Origin: an uncultured Lachnospiraceae bacterium | GTDB lineage: Bacteria; Bacillota; Clostridia; Lachnospirales; Lachnospiraceae | Assembly: GCA_902783305.1 (NCBI GenBank) | Contig: CACZQU010000514.1 | Span: 1-11,068, forward strand | DNA: 11,068 nucleotides | Reading direction: 5' to 3' | Translations under genes and position numbers: made by a program | Shown here: one piece after another, positions 1 to 8,411 of the stretch | Numbering within the stretch: position 1 is the first letter of the stretch | Layout of the letters: each line of letters begins with the position of its first letter | The notes under the pieces: generated by a model | The model's input: the letters and a program-made list of their open reading frames with translations, nothing else | Told to the model about the DNA's origin: nothing | Databases searched by the model: none

Positions 1-1670
1 AGCTCCTCTCGCAGTCCCGCGTCCGTTTTTCCTGTCCGGTGAAGATCTCTGTCGTGGTTCCCGCGTACCATACGCCTCCGGAATATCTGCGGCAGATGAT
101 GGACAGTCTGACGGCCCAGACCTATGGAAACTGGGAGCTTTGTATTGCCAATGCCAGTCCTGAGGACCCGGCCATGGCGGAGATTCTGGAGGAGTACACG
201 GCGAAGGATCCACGGATCCGGGTAAGAAATCTGACGGAAAACCGCTCAATCGCCCTTAACACGAATGCGGCCTGTGAGATGGCGCAGGGAGACTGGATCG
301 GATTCCTGGATCATGATGATCTGCTCCCCCCCTGGGCTCTGTATACCGCTGCGCAGGCTTTTGCGCATTGCGGGGAAGCGGATATGGCCTATTCGGATGA
401 GGATAAGGTGACACAGGACGGGAAAACCCATTTTCAACCCCATCTGAAGCCGGATTTTAATCTGGACCTTCTCCGGTCAAACAATTACATCTGTCATTTT
501 CTGCTGGTCAGGAAAGACCTGCTGAAGCGGACAGGCGGATTTTCCCCGGATTATGACGGAGCCCAGGATTATGACTTCATTCTCAGGTGCTCGGAGAAAG
601 CCCGGAGGATCATTCATATTCCGGAAATTCTGTACCACTGGAGAGTTCACCAGGCTTCCACATCAGATAACCCTGCGAGCAAGATGTATGCTTATGAAGC
701 CGGAAGGAGGGCCATCGCAGACCACCTGGCGCGCTGCGGGGTGGAGGGTGAGGTTCTGCATACCCCGGATTACGGGTTTTACCGGGTAAAATATACGGCG
801 GGGACCAGTCCTCTGGTATCCATTCTGATCCCCAACAAGGATCATCCTGAGCTTCTTCGCCGGTGTGTGGAGTCCATTTTACGAAAAACCGCTTATCCGA
901 ATTATGAAATTCTGATTGTCGAGAATAACAGCGAAGGAAAAGAGATTTTTTCCCTGTATGACGAGCTGAAGAAGGAGAAAAGAATCCGGGTGATCGCCTT
1001 TCAGGGTCGTTTCAACTATCCGGCGATCAATAATTATGCTGCGGAACAGGCCCGGGGGGAAATGCTTCTTTTCCTCAACAATGATACGGTCGTGCTGGAG
1101 GCAGGCTGGCTGGAGGAAATGGTCAGTGTATGTCTCAGGAAGGAAGTCGGCGCGGTGGGAGTGAAGCTGGTTTATCCGGATTCCACCATTCAGCATGCCG
1201 GTATCGTGGTGGGAATGGGAGGAATTGCCGGAGCCATGTTCACCGGCATGCCCGGGGAGCGGAGCGGATATCTGCACAAAGCCAGTCTGCTGCAGGATCT
1301 GAGCGCGGTGACGGCTGCCTGCATGATGATACGGAAAGAGGTTTTTGAACTGGTCAGAGGATTTACACTGCAGCTGGCGGTAGCCTTCAATGACGTGGAT
1401 CTTTGCCTGAAAATCCGCAGGGAAGGTTTTCTGATCGTTTATGATCCTTATGTGGTATTATGTCACGACGAGTCGCGTACACGAGGCGCGGAGGACACAC
1501 CTGAGAAGGTCCGCCGATTCCAGTCAGAGATCGAATACATGAGGACTCACTGGATAGATATTCTGAAAAAAGGGGATCCCTGCTATAATAAAAATCTGTC
1601 ACTGACCAAATGGAATTACTCTTTGAAACCAGATGCGAGGTACGAAGGAAGCGAGGCGGAGAATGGCTGA
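1..1670 (+). CDS. Two-domain family 2 glycosyltransferase, 5' end outside window
   Basis: Likely adds sugars from nucleotide-sugar donors to a lipid-linked surface polysaccharide on the cytoplasmic face of the membrane. Two GT-A folds are visible. Counting from the GTG at 39, the first starts at VVVPAY (residues 5-10), has the metal-binding DHDD at 91-94, YSDEDK near 118-123 and a YHWRVH segment at 199-204. The second starts at VSILIPNKD (260-268), has LNNDT at 346-350 and FNDVDLCLKIRREG near 450-463. The frame is open back to base 3 and the GTG at 39 has no ribosome binding site, so I read this as a 5'-truncated gene with first full codon at 3. Tandem GT2 proteins like this are common in rhamnan and exopolysaccharide clusters; the actual sugars cannot be read from sequence. 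The 3' end overlaps the next gene by 8 nt, suggesting translational coupling. Confidence 0.9.
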   Translation, partial: LLSQSRVRFSCPVKISVVVPAYHTPPEYLRQMMDSLTAQTYGNWELCIANASPEDPAMAEILEEYTAKDPRIRVRNLTENRSIALNTNAACEMAQGDWIGFLDHDDLLPPWALYTAAQAFAHCGEADMAYSDEDKVTQDGKTHFQPHLKPDFNLDLLRSNNYICHFLLVRKDLLKRTGGFSPDYDGAQDYDFILRCSEKARRIIHIPEILYHWRVHQASTSDNPASKMYAYEAGRRAIADHLARCGVEGEVLHTPDYGFYRVKYTAGTSPLVSILIPNKDHPELLRRCVESILRKTAYPNYEILIVENNSEGKEIFSLYDELKKEKRIRVIAFQGRFNYPAINNYAAEQARGEMLLFLNNDTVVLEAGWLEEMVSVCLRKEVGAVGVKLVYPDSTIQHAGIVVGMGGIAGAMFTGMPGERSGYLHKASLLQDLSAVTAACMMIRKEVFELVRGFTLQLAVAFNDVDLCLKIRREGFLIVYDPYVVLCHDESRTRGAEDTPEKVRRFQSEIEYMRTHWIDILKKGDPCYNKNLSLTKWNYSLKPDARYEGSEAENG

Positions 1671-2640
1671 GGTAACAGTCGTCATCCCGAATTACAATGG
1701 TCTGCGTTTTCTGACGGAATGTATCGGAAGCCTGAACAGACAGACCTTCCATGATTTTGAGGTTATCGTGGTGGACAACGGATCCAGTGATGAGAGCGTA
1801 TCCTGGCTGACGCGGGAAGCGGCGCACGTGAAAATTATCCGTTTCCGGGAAAACCTGGGTTTCAGCCGGGCTGTGAATGCCGGAATACAGGCGGCCCATA
1901 GCCCGTTGGTGATCCTGCTCAACAATGACACCCAGGCAGAGCCGGAGTTTGTCGCAAGACTCTATGCCGCTGCCTGCCGTCATCCCCGGGCATTTGCCCT
2001 GGGAGCGAGGATGATGCGGTATTATGACCGGACAATAATCGATGACGCGGGAGATATGTACAATGCGTTAGGATGGGCTTATGCCAGGGGAAAGGGAAAG
2101 ACAGCTGAGCGTTATCTGAAGGAATGTCAGGTTTTTGCCGCCTGCGCGGGAGCTGCCATTTACCGCAGGGAGCTGTTTGAAAAAACAGGGTATTTTGACG
2201 ACGAACATTTCGCTTACCTGGAGGATATCGATATCGGATGGCGTGCCAGACTGTACGGCTATGAAAACTGGTATGTGCCCGACGCGGTAGTTTATCATAT
2301 CGGAAGCGGGACAAGCGGTTCCCGGTATAATCAGTTCAAGACCCGTTATTCTTCCCGCAATAATGTCTATATGGTATACAAGAATATGCCGGCTCTCCAG
2401 ATCCTGATGAATCTTCCTTTCCTTGCGGCAGGCTTCGGGATAAAGCTGCTCTATTTCAGTGCAAAGGGACTGGGAAGGGAATATGCAGCCGGAATCTGGA
2501 ACGGAATCCAGCTTTGCCATCCTGAGCGGAAGGTTCCCTGGGGAACGGCAGGTCCGGGCAGATATGCCAGGATTCAGGTCGAATTATTAAAAAACCTCAT
2601 TCTTTACTTTTTTGTTGCAATTATGTTTCATTTATTATAA
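1663..2640 (+). CDS. Family 2 glycosyltransferase, rhamnosyltransferase-like
   Basis: A 325-residue GT2 enzyme expected to transfer one sugar onto the growing lipid-linked glycan. The N-terminal nucleotide-binding strand reads VTVVIPNYNG (residues 4-13), followed by VIVVDNGSSD (34-43), the acidic LNNDT metal site (86-90), and LEDIDIGWR (186-194), which carries the usual ED pair of the acceptor/catalytic region. A C-terminal hydrophobic stretch (about 245-265 and 310-325) could be membrane-associated. The start is taken at the ATG at 1663 rather than the upstream in-frame ATG at 1633, because it puts the Rossmann strand close to the N-terminus as in the family. The ATG lies inside the last codons of the preceding gene (ATGGCTGA overlap), so the two are probably co-translated. 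The family resembles WbbL-type rhamnosyltransferases, but the donor specificity is inference. Confidence 0.9.
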   Translation: MAEVTVVIPNYNGLRFLTECIGSLNRQTFHDFEVIVVDNGSSDESVSWLTREAAHVKIIRFRENLGFSRAVNAGIQAAHSPLVILLNNDTQAEPEFVARLYAAACRHPRAFALGARMMRYYDRTIIDDAGDMYNALGWAYARGKGKTAERYLKECQVFAACAGAAIYRRELFEKTGYFDDEHFAYLEDIDIGWRARLYGYENWYVPDAVVYHIGSGTSGSRYNQFKTRYSSRNNVYMVYKNMPALQILMNLPFLAAGFGIKLLYFSAKGLGREYAAGIWNGIQLCHPERKVPWGTAGPGRYARIQVELLKNLILYFFVAIMFHLL

Positions 2641-2681
2641 ACTAAGACATTGGAAACTGATTGGGGAGAGGTGTGGGAAGA

Positions 2682-4079
2682 GTGGATAATCAAAGGAGCT
2701 TCAGCCGTTTTCACCTTGCGATGGATGCTGTCGTGGTAATGAACTCATACCTTCTGGCATGGACGCTTCGCTTTGTATGGCCTTTTGCAGCGACAGCAGT
2801 CAGAGCCAGATCCTTTCAACAGTACATGGGGTACCTCCTTCTGATGGTCCCTCTGTATCTGCTCCTCTATCACGCGTTTTCTCTCTATGAGCCTCTGAGA
2901 ATGCAGGGCAGACGGCTGGTGCTGTCCAATCTCATCAAAGCGAATACGCTGGGAGTGCTGATTGTCATTTCCTTTCTGTATATGACCGATGAGGCCTATA
3001 TCTCCCGGTTTATGTTCGGGATGTTCTATGTGATTAATATCTTTTCGAGCTGGTTGTACCGGATGCTCGTTTTTTACATCGTCCGGGATATGAGACGCAA
3101 GGGGCACAATCAGCGTCAGGTTCTGCTGGTCGGATACAGCAGGGCGGCACAGGAATATATTGACCGCGTGCTGGACAATCCGCAGTGGGGAATCGTGGTC
3201 CGTGGTGTTCTTGATGATGATACCGAGAGAGGGACGGTCTACCGGGGGATCAAGGTTCTGGGCAGGATTGCCAATCTTATGGTGATCCTTCCGGCAAACC
3301 GGCTGGATGAGATCGCCATCACGCTGGGACTGAAGGACTATTACAAACTGGAAGAGATTGTTTCTCTATGTGAAAAATCGGGAGTACATACCAAATTTAT
3401 CCCTGATTATAATAACATTATTCCGACGAAACCATATACAGAGGACATTCTGGGACTTCCGGTCATCAATATCCGTTATGTCCCTCTCACGAATACCTTC
3501 AATGCCCTGGTGAAGCGCACCATGGATGTGACCGGAGCTTTGGCCGGACTGGTGCTGGCTTCTCCCGTGATGCTTCTGGCGGCTGTCCTGATAAAGCTTA
3601 CGTCGCCGGGACCGCTGATTTACCGGCAGGAAAGGGTCGGACTTCACAACAAGACCTTCTGGATGTACAAGTTCCGCTCGATGGAGGTTCAGCCCGAGGA
3701 GGAAGAAAAAAAATCCTGGACGGTAAAGGATGATCCCCGGGTGACCTGGATCGGCAGACTGATGCGCAGAACCAGCATAGATGAGCTTCCACAGCTTCTG
3801 AATATTCTGAAAGGGGATATGAGTCTTGTCGGTCCAAGGCCTGAAAGGCCTTTCTTTGTGGAGAAATTCCGGGAAGAGATTCCGCGGTACATGGTAAAGC
3901 ATCAGGTCCGGCCGGGACTTACGGGATGGGCACAGGTGAATGGATACAGGGGAGATACATCGATTCGGAAAAGAATTGAATATGACCTGTTTTATATTGA
4001 AAACTGGACGATCGGCTTTGATATAAAAATCCTGATTCTCACGATATTCCGCGGATTTATTAACAGGAATGCCTACTGA
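2682..4079 (+). CDS. Undecaprenyl-phosphate sugar-1-phosphate transferase (WcaJ/CpsE type)
   Basis: Predicted initiating enzyme of the pathway: it moves a sugar-1-phosphate from a nucleotide sugar to undecaprenyl phosphate. Numbered from the GTG at 2682, there are four N-terminal membrane segments (about 13-33, 48-66, 86-101, 108-133), a nucleotide-binding-like middle domain starting at [10 protein letters not shown] (147-156), and a C-terminal bacterial sugar transferase domain (about 278-465) with a membrane helix (280-305), YKFRSM (329-334), the catalytic Asp-Glu of SIDELPQ (367-368), LVGPRPE (382-388) and [12 protein letters not shown] (410-421). The length, about 465 residues, is normal for the polytopic class. 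The start is uncertain: TTG 2661, GTG 2673 and GTG 2682 are all in frame after a purine-rich GGGGAGAGG at 2663-2671. The gene follows the glycosyltransferase by a few tens of bases without a terminator. Its stop codon TGA directly abuts a dispersed repeat. Confidence 0.93.
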   Translation: MDNQRSFSRFHLAMDAVVVMNSYLLAWTLRFVWPFAATAVRARSFQQYMGYLLLMVPLYLLLYHAFSLYEPLRMQGRRLVLSNLIKANTLGVLIVISFLYMTDEAYISRFMFGMFYVINIFSSWLYRMLVFYIVRDMRRKGHNQRQVLLVGYSRAAQEYIDRVLDNPQWGIVVRGVLDDDTERGTVYRGIKVLGRIANLMVILPANRLDEIAITLGLKDYYKLEEIVSLCEKSGVHTKFIPDYNNIIPTKPYTEDILGLPVINIRYVPLTNTFNALVKRTMDVTGALAGLVLASPVMLLAAVLIKLTSPGPLIYRQERVGLHNKTFWMYKFRSMEVQPEEEEKKSWTVKDDPRVTWIGRLMRRTSIDELPQLLNILKGDMSLVGPRPERPFFVEKFREEIPRYMVKHQVRPGLTGWAQVNGYRGDTSIRKRIEYDLFYIENWTIGFDIKILILTIFRGFINRNAY

Positions 4080-4154
4080 GGGACAGGACCCGGGGAGCGC
4101 GAAGCGCGGAACAATCCGCAGGAGTCATTTTGTCCTGTAATCATCGATTTACAG
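4079..4154 (+). repeat. 76-bp dispersed repeat, copy 1
   Basis: This stretch reappears in reverse complement at 10981-11056, with 63 of 76 positions identical by my hand alignment. The core at 4093-4132 differs at one base only (C at 4119). Visible internal pairing includes GCGC-gaa-GCGC (4098-4107 region), GCGGA-acaa-TCCGC (4106-4119), an outer ACAGGAC (4083-4089) with GTCCTGT (4132-4138), and a terminal CTGTAA/TTACAG hairpin (4135-4154). The element begins on the last base of the sugar transferase stop codon and ends 12 bases before the LCP gene's ribosome binding site, so it fills nearly all of that intergenic space. No T-tract typical of a terminator follows it directly. Identity unknown; a REP-like or 3'-end RNA element is the best guess. 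Confidence 0.85.
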
Positions 4155-4177
4155 AAATGTTGGCGAAAGGGGTATAT

Positions 4178-5743
4178 ATGGCAGCACCGAAATCAAAGAA
4201 CAAGGGGAAGCACAGGGTTCTGTTTATCCTGGAAATGCTGCTTTTGGTGCTTTTTATCGGTATTTTGTCCCTGTACGGACAAATTACACAGAGAATCGGA
4301 TCGCTTTCCACTTCTTCCGAGGGAGAGGAGTTTCAGGCACGGCAGGATTTTGATGAAGCCGGGATCGTGATGAACCATACGGCACCGAGGATGACGGGGT
4401 ACCGTACGGTTGCGTTCTTTGGACTGGATCATCGTGCCAAAAACGAGGAGATGGATGGCGAGAACAGCGACACCATTATCATCTGCAGTGTCAATAATGA
4501 TACGCAGGAGGTAAGGATGGTGTCCATTTACAGGGATACTTTGCTGGACATCGGGAATGACATATATGCTAAGGCCAATGCGGCATATGCCTATGGCGGA
4601 CCTGTTCAGGCAGTATCCATGCTCAATACCAACCTGGATCTGAATATTACCGATTATGTAACCGTGGATTTCAACGCAGTGGCAGAACTGGTCGACGCAG
4701 TGGACGGTCTGGATATTCCTCTGTCTTACGCGGAGATCGTCCATATGAATAATTACTGTGTAGAGACCTCCGAGGAGACGGGAAAGGATTATGTCCCCAT
4801 TGAACTGCCGGGAAATGAGCCTGCAGATCTGGAAAAGGTTGTGGGAACCTATCATCTGAATGGAGTGCAGGCCACTTCCTATTGCAGGATCCGGTATACT
4901 GCCAGCATGGATATGGGACGGACGGAGCGGCAGAGACGTGTTATTCAGATGGTTGTCCAGAAGCTGAAAACCACCGGTCTGGCGAGAATTTTCCGGATTA
5001 TGGATGCGGTTTTTCCCATGATCAGGACTTCGCTGACCAAGACGGAAATTCTCTCCATGATCCCCCAGATGATCTCCTACAAAATCGATGAGACGACGGG
5101 ATTTCCTTTCAGGTATAAATTCTCAGACATCAAAGGCAGCATAATTGTCGCGGATACCCTGAAAGACAATGTAACGGAATTACATGATTTCCTGTATGGT
5201 AAGCAGGAGAATTATTTCCCGTCGGAAAATATCGGGGAGATCAGCGCACGCATTCTGGAAATTGTCGGGGGCGAAGGTGAACTTCAGGAGAATGCTCCTG
5301 TGATAAAAGAGGGTACAGGGATTGATGATTTTTTCTGGTCCTATGGCAGCAGCACGGGGAATGATGCGGGCGGCATAGACAACACATACACGGCAGACGG
5401 TATATCCGCCGCTCCGTCGGGCGATGAAGTCTCTTCCTACGAGGACAGCTACGACATTGGTTCGTATGGATATGGAACCGGCGACAACGCTTCGGTATAT
5501 ACTGGCCCGGTTGACGATGACGGCGGCTCCTGGACTGGTCAGGGGACAGGCTACGATCCCGATCAGGGCGGAGGCAATGCGGTGTATCCGGCAGAGGATG
5601 AGGCTTCCGGCGGATCAGCTGATTACGATGACGGATATGACTTACAGCCCGATGCCGGTTATGCGCAGGGCGGGGCAGATGGTTATGAATCCTCCGGATT
5701 TGCAGATGGGGATGACGGAGCCTTTGAAGGCGAAAGTGCATAG
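4178..5743 (+). CDS. LytR-CpsA-Psr (LCP) family glycopolymer ligase with long acidic tail
   Basis: LCP proteins transfer undecaprenyl-pyrophosphate-linked glycopolymers to peptidoglycan on the outer face of the membrane. This 521-residue protein has a short basic cytoplasmic N-terminus, one membrane segment (about 13-33), then the LCP catalytic domain (about 76-262). Family landmarks are FFGLDHR (80-86), SDTI with Asp98, VSIYRDT with Arg119-Asp120, YCRIRY with Arg237/Arg239, and GRTERQRR (247-254). The ATG at 4178 follows AAAGGGG (4166-4172) by 5 nt; an earlier in-frame TTG at 4130 would put start codons inside the dispersed repeat and is rejected. Residues about 385-521 form a low-complexity tail rich in Gly, Asp, Ser and Tyr, probably disordered and outside the cell. 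Its place after the polysaccharide enzymes fits wall attachment of that polymer. A terminator follows. Confidence 0.93.
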   Translation: MAAPKSKNKGKHRVLFILEMLLLVLFIGILSLYGQITQRIGSLSTSSEGEEFQARQDFDEAGIVMNHTAPRMTGYRTVAFFGLDHRAKNEEMDGENSDTIIICSVNNDTQEVRMVSIYRDTLLDIGNDIYAKANAAYAYGGPVQAVSMLNTNLDLNITDYVTVDFNAVAELVDAVDGLDIPLSYAEIVHMNNYCVETSEETGKDYVPIELPGNEPADLEKVVGTYHLNGVQATSYCRIRYTASMDMGRTERQRRVIQMVVQKLKTTGLARIFRIMDAVFPMIRTSLTKTEILSMIPQMISYKIDETTGFPFRYKFSDIKGSIIVADTLKDNVTELHDFLYGKQENYFPSENIGEISARILEIVGGEGELQENAPVIKEGTGIDDFFWSYGSSTGNDAGGIDNTYTADGISAAPSGDEVSSYEDSYDIGSYGYGTGDNASVYTGPVDDDGGSWTGQGTGYDPDQGGGNAVYPAEDEASGGSADYDDGYDLQPDAGYAQGGADGYESSGFADGDDGAFEGESA

Positions 5744-5791
5744 TGTATTGCCGTGTGCGCTTCTTTCATACGCGTTTGAAGTGTAAACAGG

Positions 5792-5824
5792 AAAAGGAGG
5801 TGCTGATAAAGTACCTCTTTTTTT
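5792..5824 (+). terminator. Intrinsic terminator after LCP gene
   Basis: The sequence folds as AAAAGGAGGTGC (5792-5803), a 7-nt loop (5804-5810) and GTACCTC continuing into T's, giving 12 pairs of which two are G-U. Seven T's run from 5818 to 5824. It ends the polysaccharide/LCP transcription unit. The next gene's ribosome binding site starts only 14 nt after the last T, so the structure also lies in that gene's leader. The 5' arm contains a perfect AGGAGGTG Shine-Dalgarno string but has no start codon at a workable distance. Confidence 0.85.
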
Positions 5825-5848
5825 CTTATGCCGCAGCAGGAGAAAGAA

Positions 5849-6778
5849 ATGAAAATCCAGGTAGTAATTCCTTCTTATAAGCCCGGACGCAGTCTGGAGA
5901 GGCTTTGTGACAAACTCTCAGAGCAGACGGTGAAGCCCGACAGCATTCATATTGTCAATACAGAGGAAAGATATTGGCCCGGAGAGCTGAAGACCCGGTT
6001 CCGGCCCATAAAGGTCACTCATATTTCCAGGGAGGATTTTGACCATGGCGGAACCAGGCGGTTTGCGGCTGCCGTCACCGATGCGGATATCCTGGTCTGC
6101 ATGACTCAGGATGCAATGCCCGCTGATCCCTGGCTGATCGAAAATCTGGTTGCACCCTTCCGGCAGGATCCTGCCATAGGAGTGACCTTCGCGAGACAGC
6201 TTCCCAGAAAGGAAAGCGGGATTTTAGAGAAAATGTACCGTGATTTCAATTATCCCTCGCAGTCTTATGTCCGTGATAAGGGAGATCTGAAAAAATACGG
6301 AATCAAAACTTTTTTCTGCTCCGATGTCTGTGCAGCTTACCGGATGGATGCGTACAGGAAAGCAGGAGGATTTCCGGCGAAAGCGATTTTCAATGAAGAT
6401 ATGATCCTTTGCTCACTTATGCTGAATAATGGCGCAAAGGTCAGATACTGCTCAAACGCCCGGGTGATACACTCTCACGATTATACCTGCAGACAGCAGT
6501 TCCACCGGAGCTTTGATCTGGGAGTGTCTCACGCGCAGTTTCCCGAGGTTTTTTCCCGGGTTTCTTCGGAGGCAGAAGGTATCAGTATGGTGAAAAGGAA
6601 CACCAAAGCGCTGCTGGGAAGCGGGAAGATCCGGCCTGCGGCAATGCTCTGGATAACAAGCGCGGCACGGTACGCGGGATACCGTCTTGGAAAAAGCTAC
6701 CATTGTCTTCCGTCTTCCTGGGTGCTCAGGCTGACAATGAATCCGGAGTACTGGAAAAGAGGACACACCACAGATTGA
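5849..6778 (+). CDS. Family 2 glycosyltransferase, RfbF-like (DHGGTR/TQDA type)
   Basis: A 309-residue GT2 enzyme. The nucleotide-binding strand is IQVVIPSYKPG (residues 3-13). FDHGGTR (64-70) and TQDAMP (86-91, the acidic metal site) are typical of the rhamnosyltransferase RfbF-like branch, and FNEDM (181-185) supplies the acidic pair of the second half. The start is placed at the ATG at 5849, preceded by AGGAG (5838-5842) at 6 nt; the in-frame ATG at 5828 sits directly after the T-tract of the terminator and has no ribosome binding site. The terminator separates it from the LCP gene, so it depends on read-through or a promoter I cannot place. No T-tract terminator was seen after it, only a short TGTCAT/ATGACA hairpin (6816-6830). 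It probably works on the same surface polymer as the upstream enzymes; rhamnose as donor is inferred from the family only. Confidence 0.88.
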   Translation: MKIQVVIPSYKPGRSLERLCDKLSEQTVKPDSIHIVNTEERYWPGELKTRFRPIKVTHISREDFDHGGTRRFAAAVTDADILVCMTQDAMPADPWLIENLVAPFRQDPAIGVTFARQLPRKESGILEKMYRDFNYPSQSYVRDKGDLKKYGIKTFFCSDVCAAYRMDAYRKAGGFPAKAIFNEDMILCSLMLNNGAKVRYCSNARVIHSHDYTCRQQFHRSFDLGVSHAQFPEVFSRVSSEAEGISMVKRNTKALLGSGKIRPAAMLWITSAARYAGYRLGKSYHCLPSSWVLRLTMNPEYWKRGHTTD

Positions 6779-6842
6779 ACACATTTCACTGATAAAATCC
6801 GGGAATCAGAAAGAATGTCATGGGATGACAGGCTGAATCGTA

Positions 6843-6920
6843 ACGTATTCGTTTTTATTCATGGTGTAACCGAAAAGCCGCGCGCGGGGAAGGTCAGACC
6901 ATGAATAGGAATACGTATTC
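6843..6920. promoter_or_regulatory. Interrupted inverted repeat with 12-bp palindrome upstream of htrA
   Basis: The 224-nt gap between the third glycosyltransferase and htrA holds two inverted arms: ACGTATTC (6843-6850) with GAATACGT (6909-6916), and TATTCATGGT (6856-6865) with ACCATGAATA (6898-6907). They give 18 pairs interrupted by a 5-versus-1 base bulge and closed by a 32-nt loop. The right arm is part of a perfect palindrome, GAATACGTATTC (6909-6920), so the octamer ACGTATTC occurs at 6843 and again at 6913. No T-tract follows, so it is not a plain terminator. It could be an operator pair or an RNA hairpin in the htrA leader. I found no convincing promoter in the gap, and nothing resembling CIRCE or the CtsR heptads. 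Confidence 0.5.
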
Positions 6921-7002
6921 TGCGGATCCGGGGGGCTGACAGCAGCGAACCGGGTGCTTTGGGAATGACAGTATTTGAGGAACAGCCGCAGGAGGTGTTT
7001 TT

Positions 7003-8394
7003 GTGGAAGATGAATATTTGTGGAATGAAAACGGACAAAGCCCCGAAGAACGAAGAAGGTATGATTCTGACCGGACGGAAAACGGACCGGCAGGACGTCA
7101 TGCCAGAAGGAAAAGATACAGGAAAAAAGAGACAGGCCTGCTGTCTGCGATAAGACAGGGAGCGGTATTCGGTCTGGCGGCCGCAGTGGTTTTCCTTGGT
7201 GTGAATTATGCTGCGGGATGGCTTTTGGGAAGGGATTATTATTCCAATGGCGGCAAGGCTACCGTGAGCCGGGCAGAGCTCATCGCCCAGCCGGAGCCGG
7301 CAGCCAAGGAGGCAGAATCAGCAGGGGAAACCAATGCCTCCCAGGAGACAGCGTACCGGGCAGGATCTGTGGCTGGGGTTGCAAAGGCGGCTACTCCCTC
7401 GGTGGTGGCGATTACTTCGATCAGCATTCAGGAAATCCGGAGCTTTTTCGGGATTTATCACGATTATGCCAGTCAGGGCAGCGGTTCCGGAATTATTGTC
7501 GGCGAAAATGAGGAAGAGCTGCTGATCGCGACGAATGACCATGTGATTTCCGGTGCCTCTACGTTAAATGTGTTCTTCTATGGGAATGAAGTTTCCGGAG
7601 AAGAAGAGAACCTGGATGGAGCAGTCAGTGCCACGGTGAAAGGAAGAGACGAGGCAGACGACCTGGCGGTGATTTCCGTGAAGAAACGGGATTTGCCGGA
7701 AGAGACGATGGAATCGATCCGTATCGCCAGGCTTGGAAATTCTGATGAGCTGGTGGTAGGGGAGCAGGTGGTCGCAATCGGGAACGCGCTGGGTTACGGG
7801 CAGACGGTGACCAGCGGCTGGATCAGCGCACTGGAACGGTCGGTATCGATGAGTGACGGAAGATATTCCAACCTGATTCAGACAGATGCGGCGATCAACC
7901 CTGGCAACAGCGGAGGCGCATTGCTGAATATGCGGGGAGAAGTGATCGGGATCAATTCCGCGAAGTACTCTTCTTCCAGCGTGGAGGGAACCGGATTTGC
8001 GATTCCCATTTCCAAGGCGCAGCCGATCCTGGAGAAGCTGATGGTCCGGAAAACCAGGGAAAAAATAGCTGACGTTTCCCGCTCGGCTTTTCTGGGCATT
8101 CAGGTGGCAGATATCTCGGAAGAGGCAATCTGGATGTATGATATCCCGCAGGGGGCATTTGTCACTGCGGTCACGGAGGGAGAAGCGGCGCAGGAAGCCG
8201 GGATCATGAGCAACGATATTATTCTCCGTCTTGACGGGGAAAAGGTGTCGGGAAAGGATGATCTGATCTCAAAACTGCAGTATTATGAGGCAGGAGAAAC
8301 CATAGAAATCATTCTGGCCAGGATTATAGAAGGAAAGTATCAGGAGCAGTCCGTGGAGGTGACTCTGGGAGTCCGCCCGGGCGTCGGTACATGA
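7003..8394 (+). CDS. htrA: Membrane-anchored HtrA/DegP-type serine protease with one PDZ domain
   Basis: A surface protease of the HtrA family that degrades or handles misfolded exported proteins. The 463-residue protein has an acidic then basic cytoplasmic N-terminus (Arg/Lys-rich 32-42), one membrane segment (about 51-75) and a linker to about 120. A trypsin-like domain follows with catalytic His180 (ATNDHVI), Asp220 (ADDLAV) and Ser303 (GNSGGAL). A single PDZ domain spans about 362-456, with FLGI (363-366) as the likely carboxylate-binding loop. All three catalytic residues are present, so it should be active. The GTG at 7003 is chosen because GGAGG (6991-6995) lies 7 nt upstream; the ATG at 6959 is in another frame. 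The length and layout match other Gram-positive HtrA proteins. The next gene, a ClpX homologue, starts 11-17 nt later with no terminator, so they are likely one operon. Confidence 0.95.
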   Translation: MEDEYLWNENGQSPEERRRYDSDRTENGPAGRHARRKRYRKKETGLLSAIRQGAVFGLAAAVVFLGVNYAAGWLLGRDYYSNGGKATVSRAELIAQPEPAAKEAESAGETNASQETAYRAGSVAGVAKAATPSVVAITSISIQEIRSFFGIYHDYASQGSGSGIIVGENEEELLIATNDHVISGASTLNVFFYGNEVSGEEENLDGAVSATVKGRDEADDLAVISVKKRDLPEETMESIRIARLGNSDELVVGEQVVAIGNALGYGQTVTSGWISALERSVSMSDGRYSNLIQTDAAINPGNSGGALLNMRGEVIGINSAKYSSSSVEGTGFAIPISKAQPILEKLMVRKTREKIADVSRSAFLGIQVADISEEAIWMYDIPQGAFVTAVTEGEAAQEAGIMSNDIILRLDGEKVSGKDDLISKLQYYEAGETIEIILARIIEGKYQEQSVEVTLGVRPGVGT

Positions 8395-8411
8395 AGGGGT
8401 AGGAAGTGACC

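Noticed and set aside
1387..1983. A 198-codon minus-strand frame across the junction of the first two glycosyltransferase genes.
   Set aside because: It is antisense to two well-supported genes, and the translation shows no recognisable domain.
4148..4178. TTTACA and TATATA as a promoter for the LCP gene.
   Set aside because: The spacing is 19 nt and the -10 overlaps the start codon, so transcription would begin inside the gene.
4193..4855. A 220-codon minus-strand frame opposite the LCP gene.
   Set aside because: It is antisense to the conserved LCP domain and lacks any family features of its own.
6816..6830. TGTCAT-ggg-ATGACA hairpin as a terminator for the third glycosyltransferase gene.
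   Set aside because: The stem is only 6 bp, AT-balanced, and has no T-tract after it.
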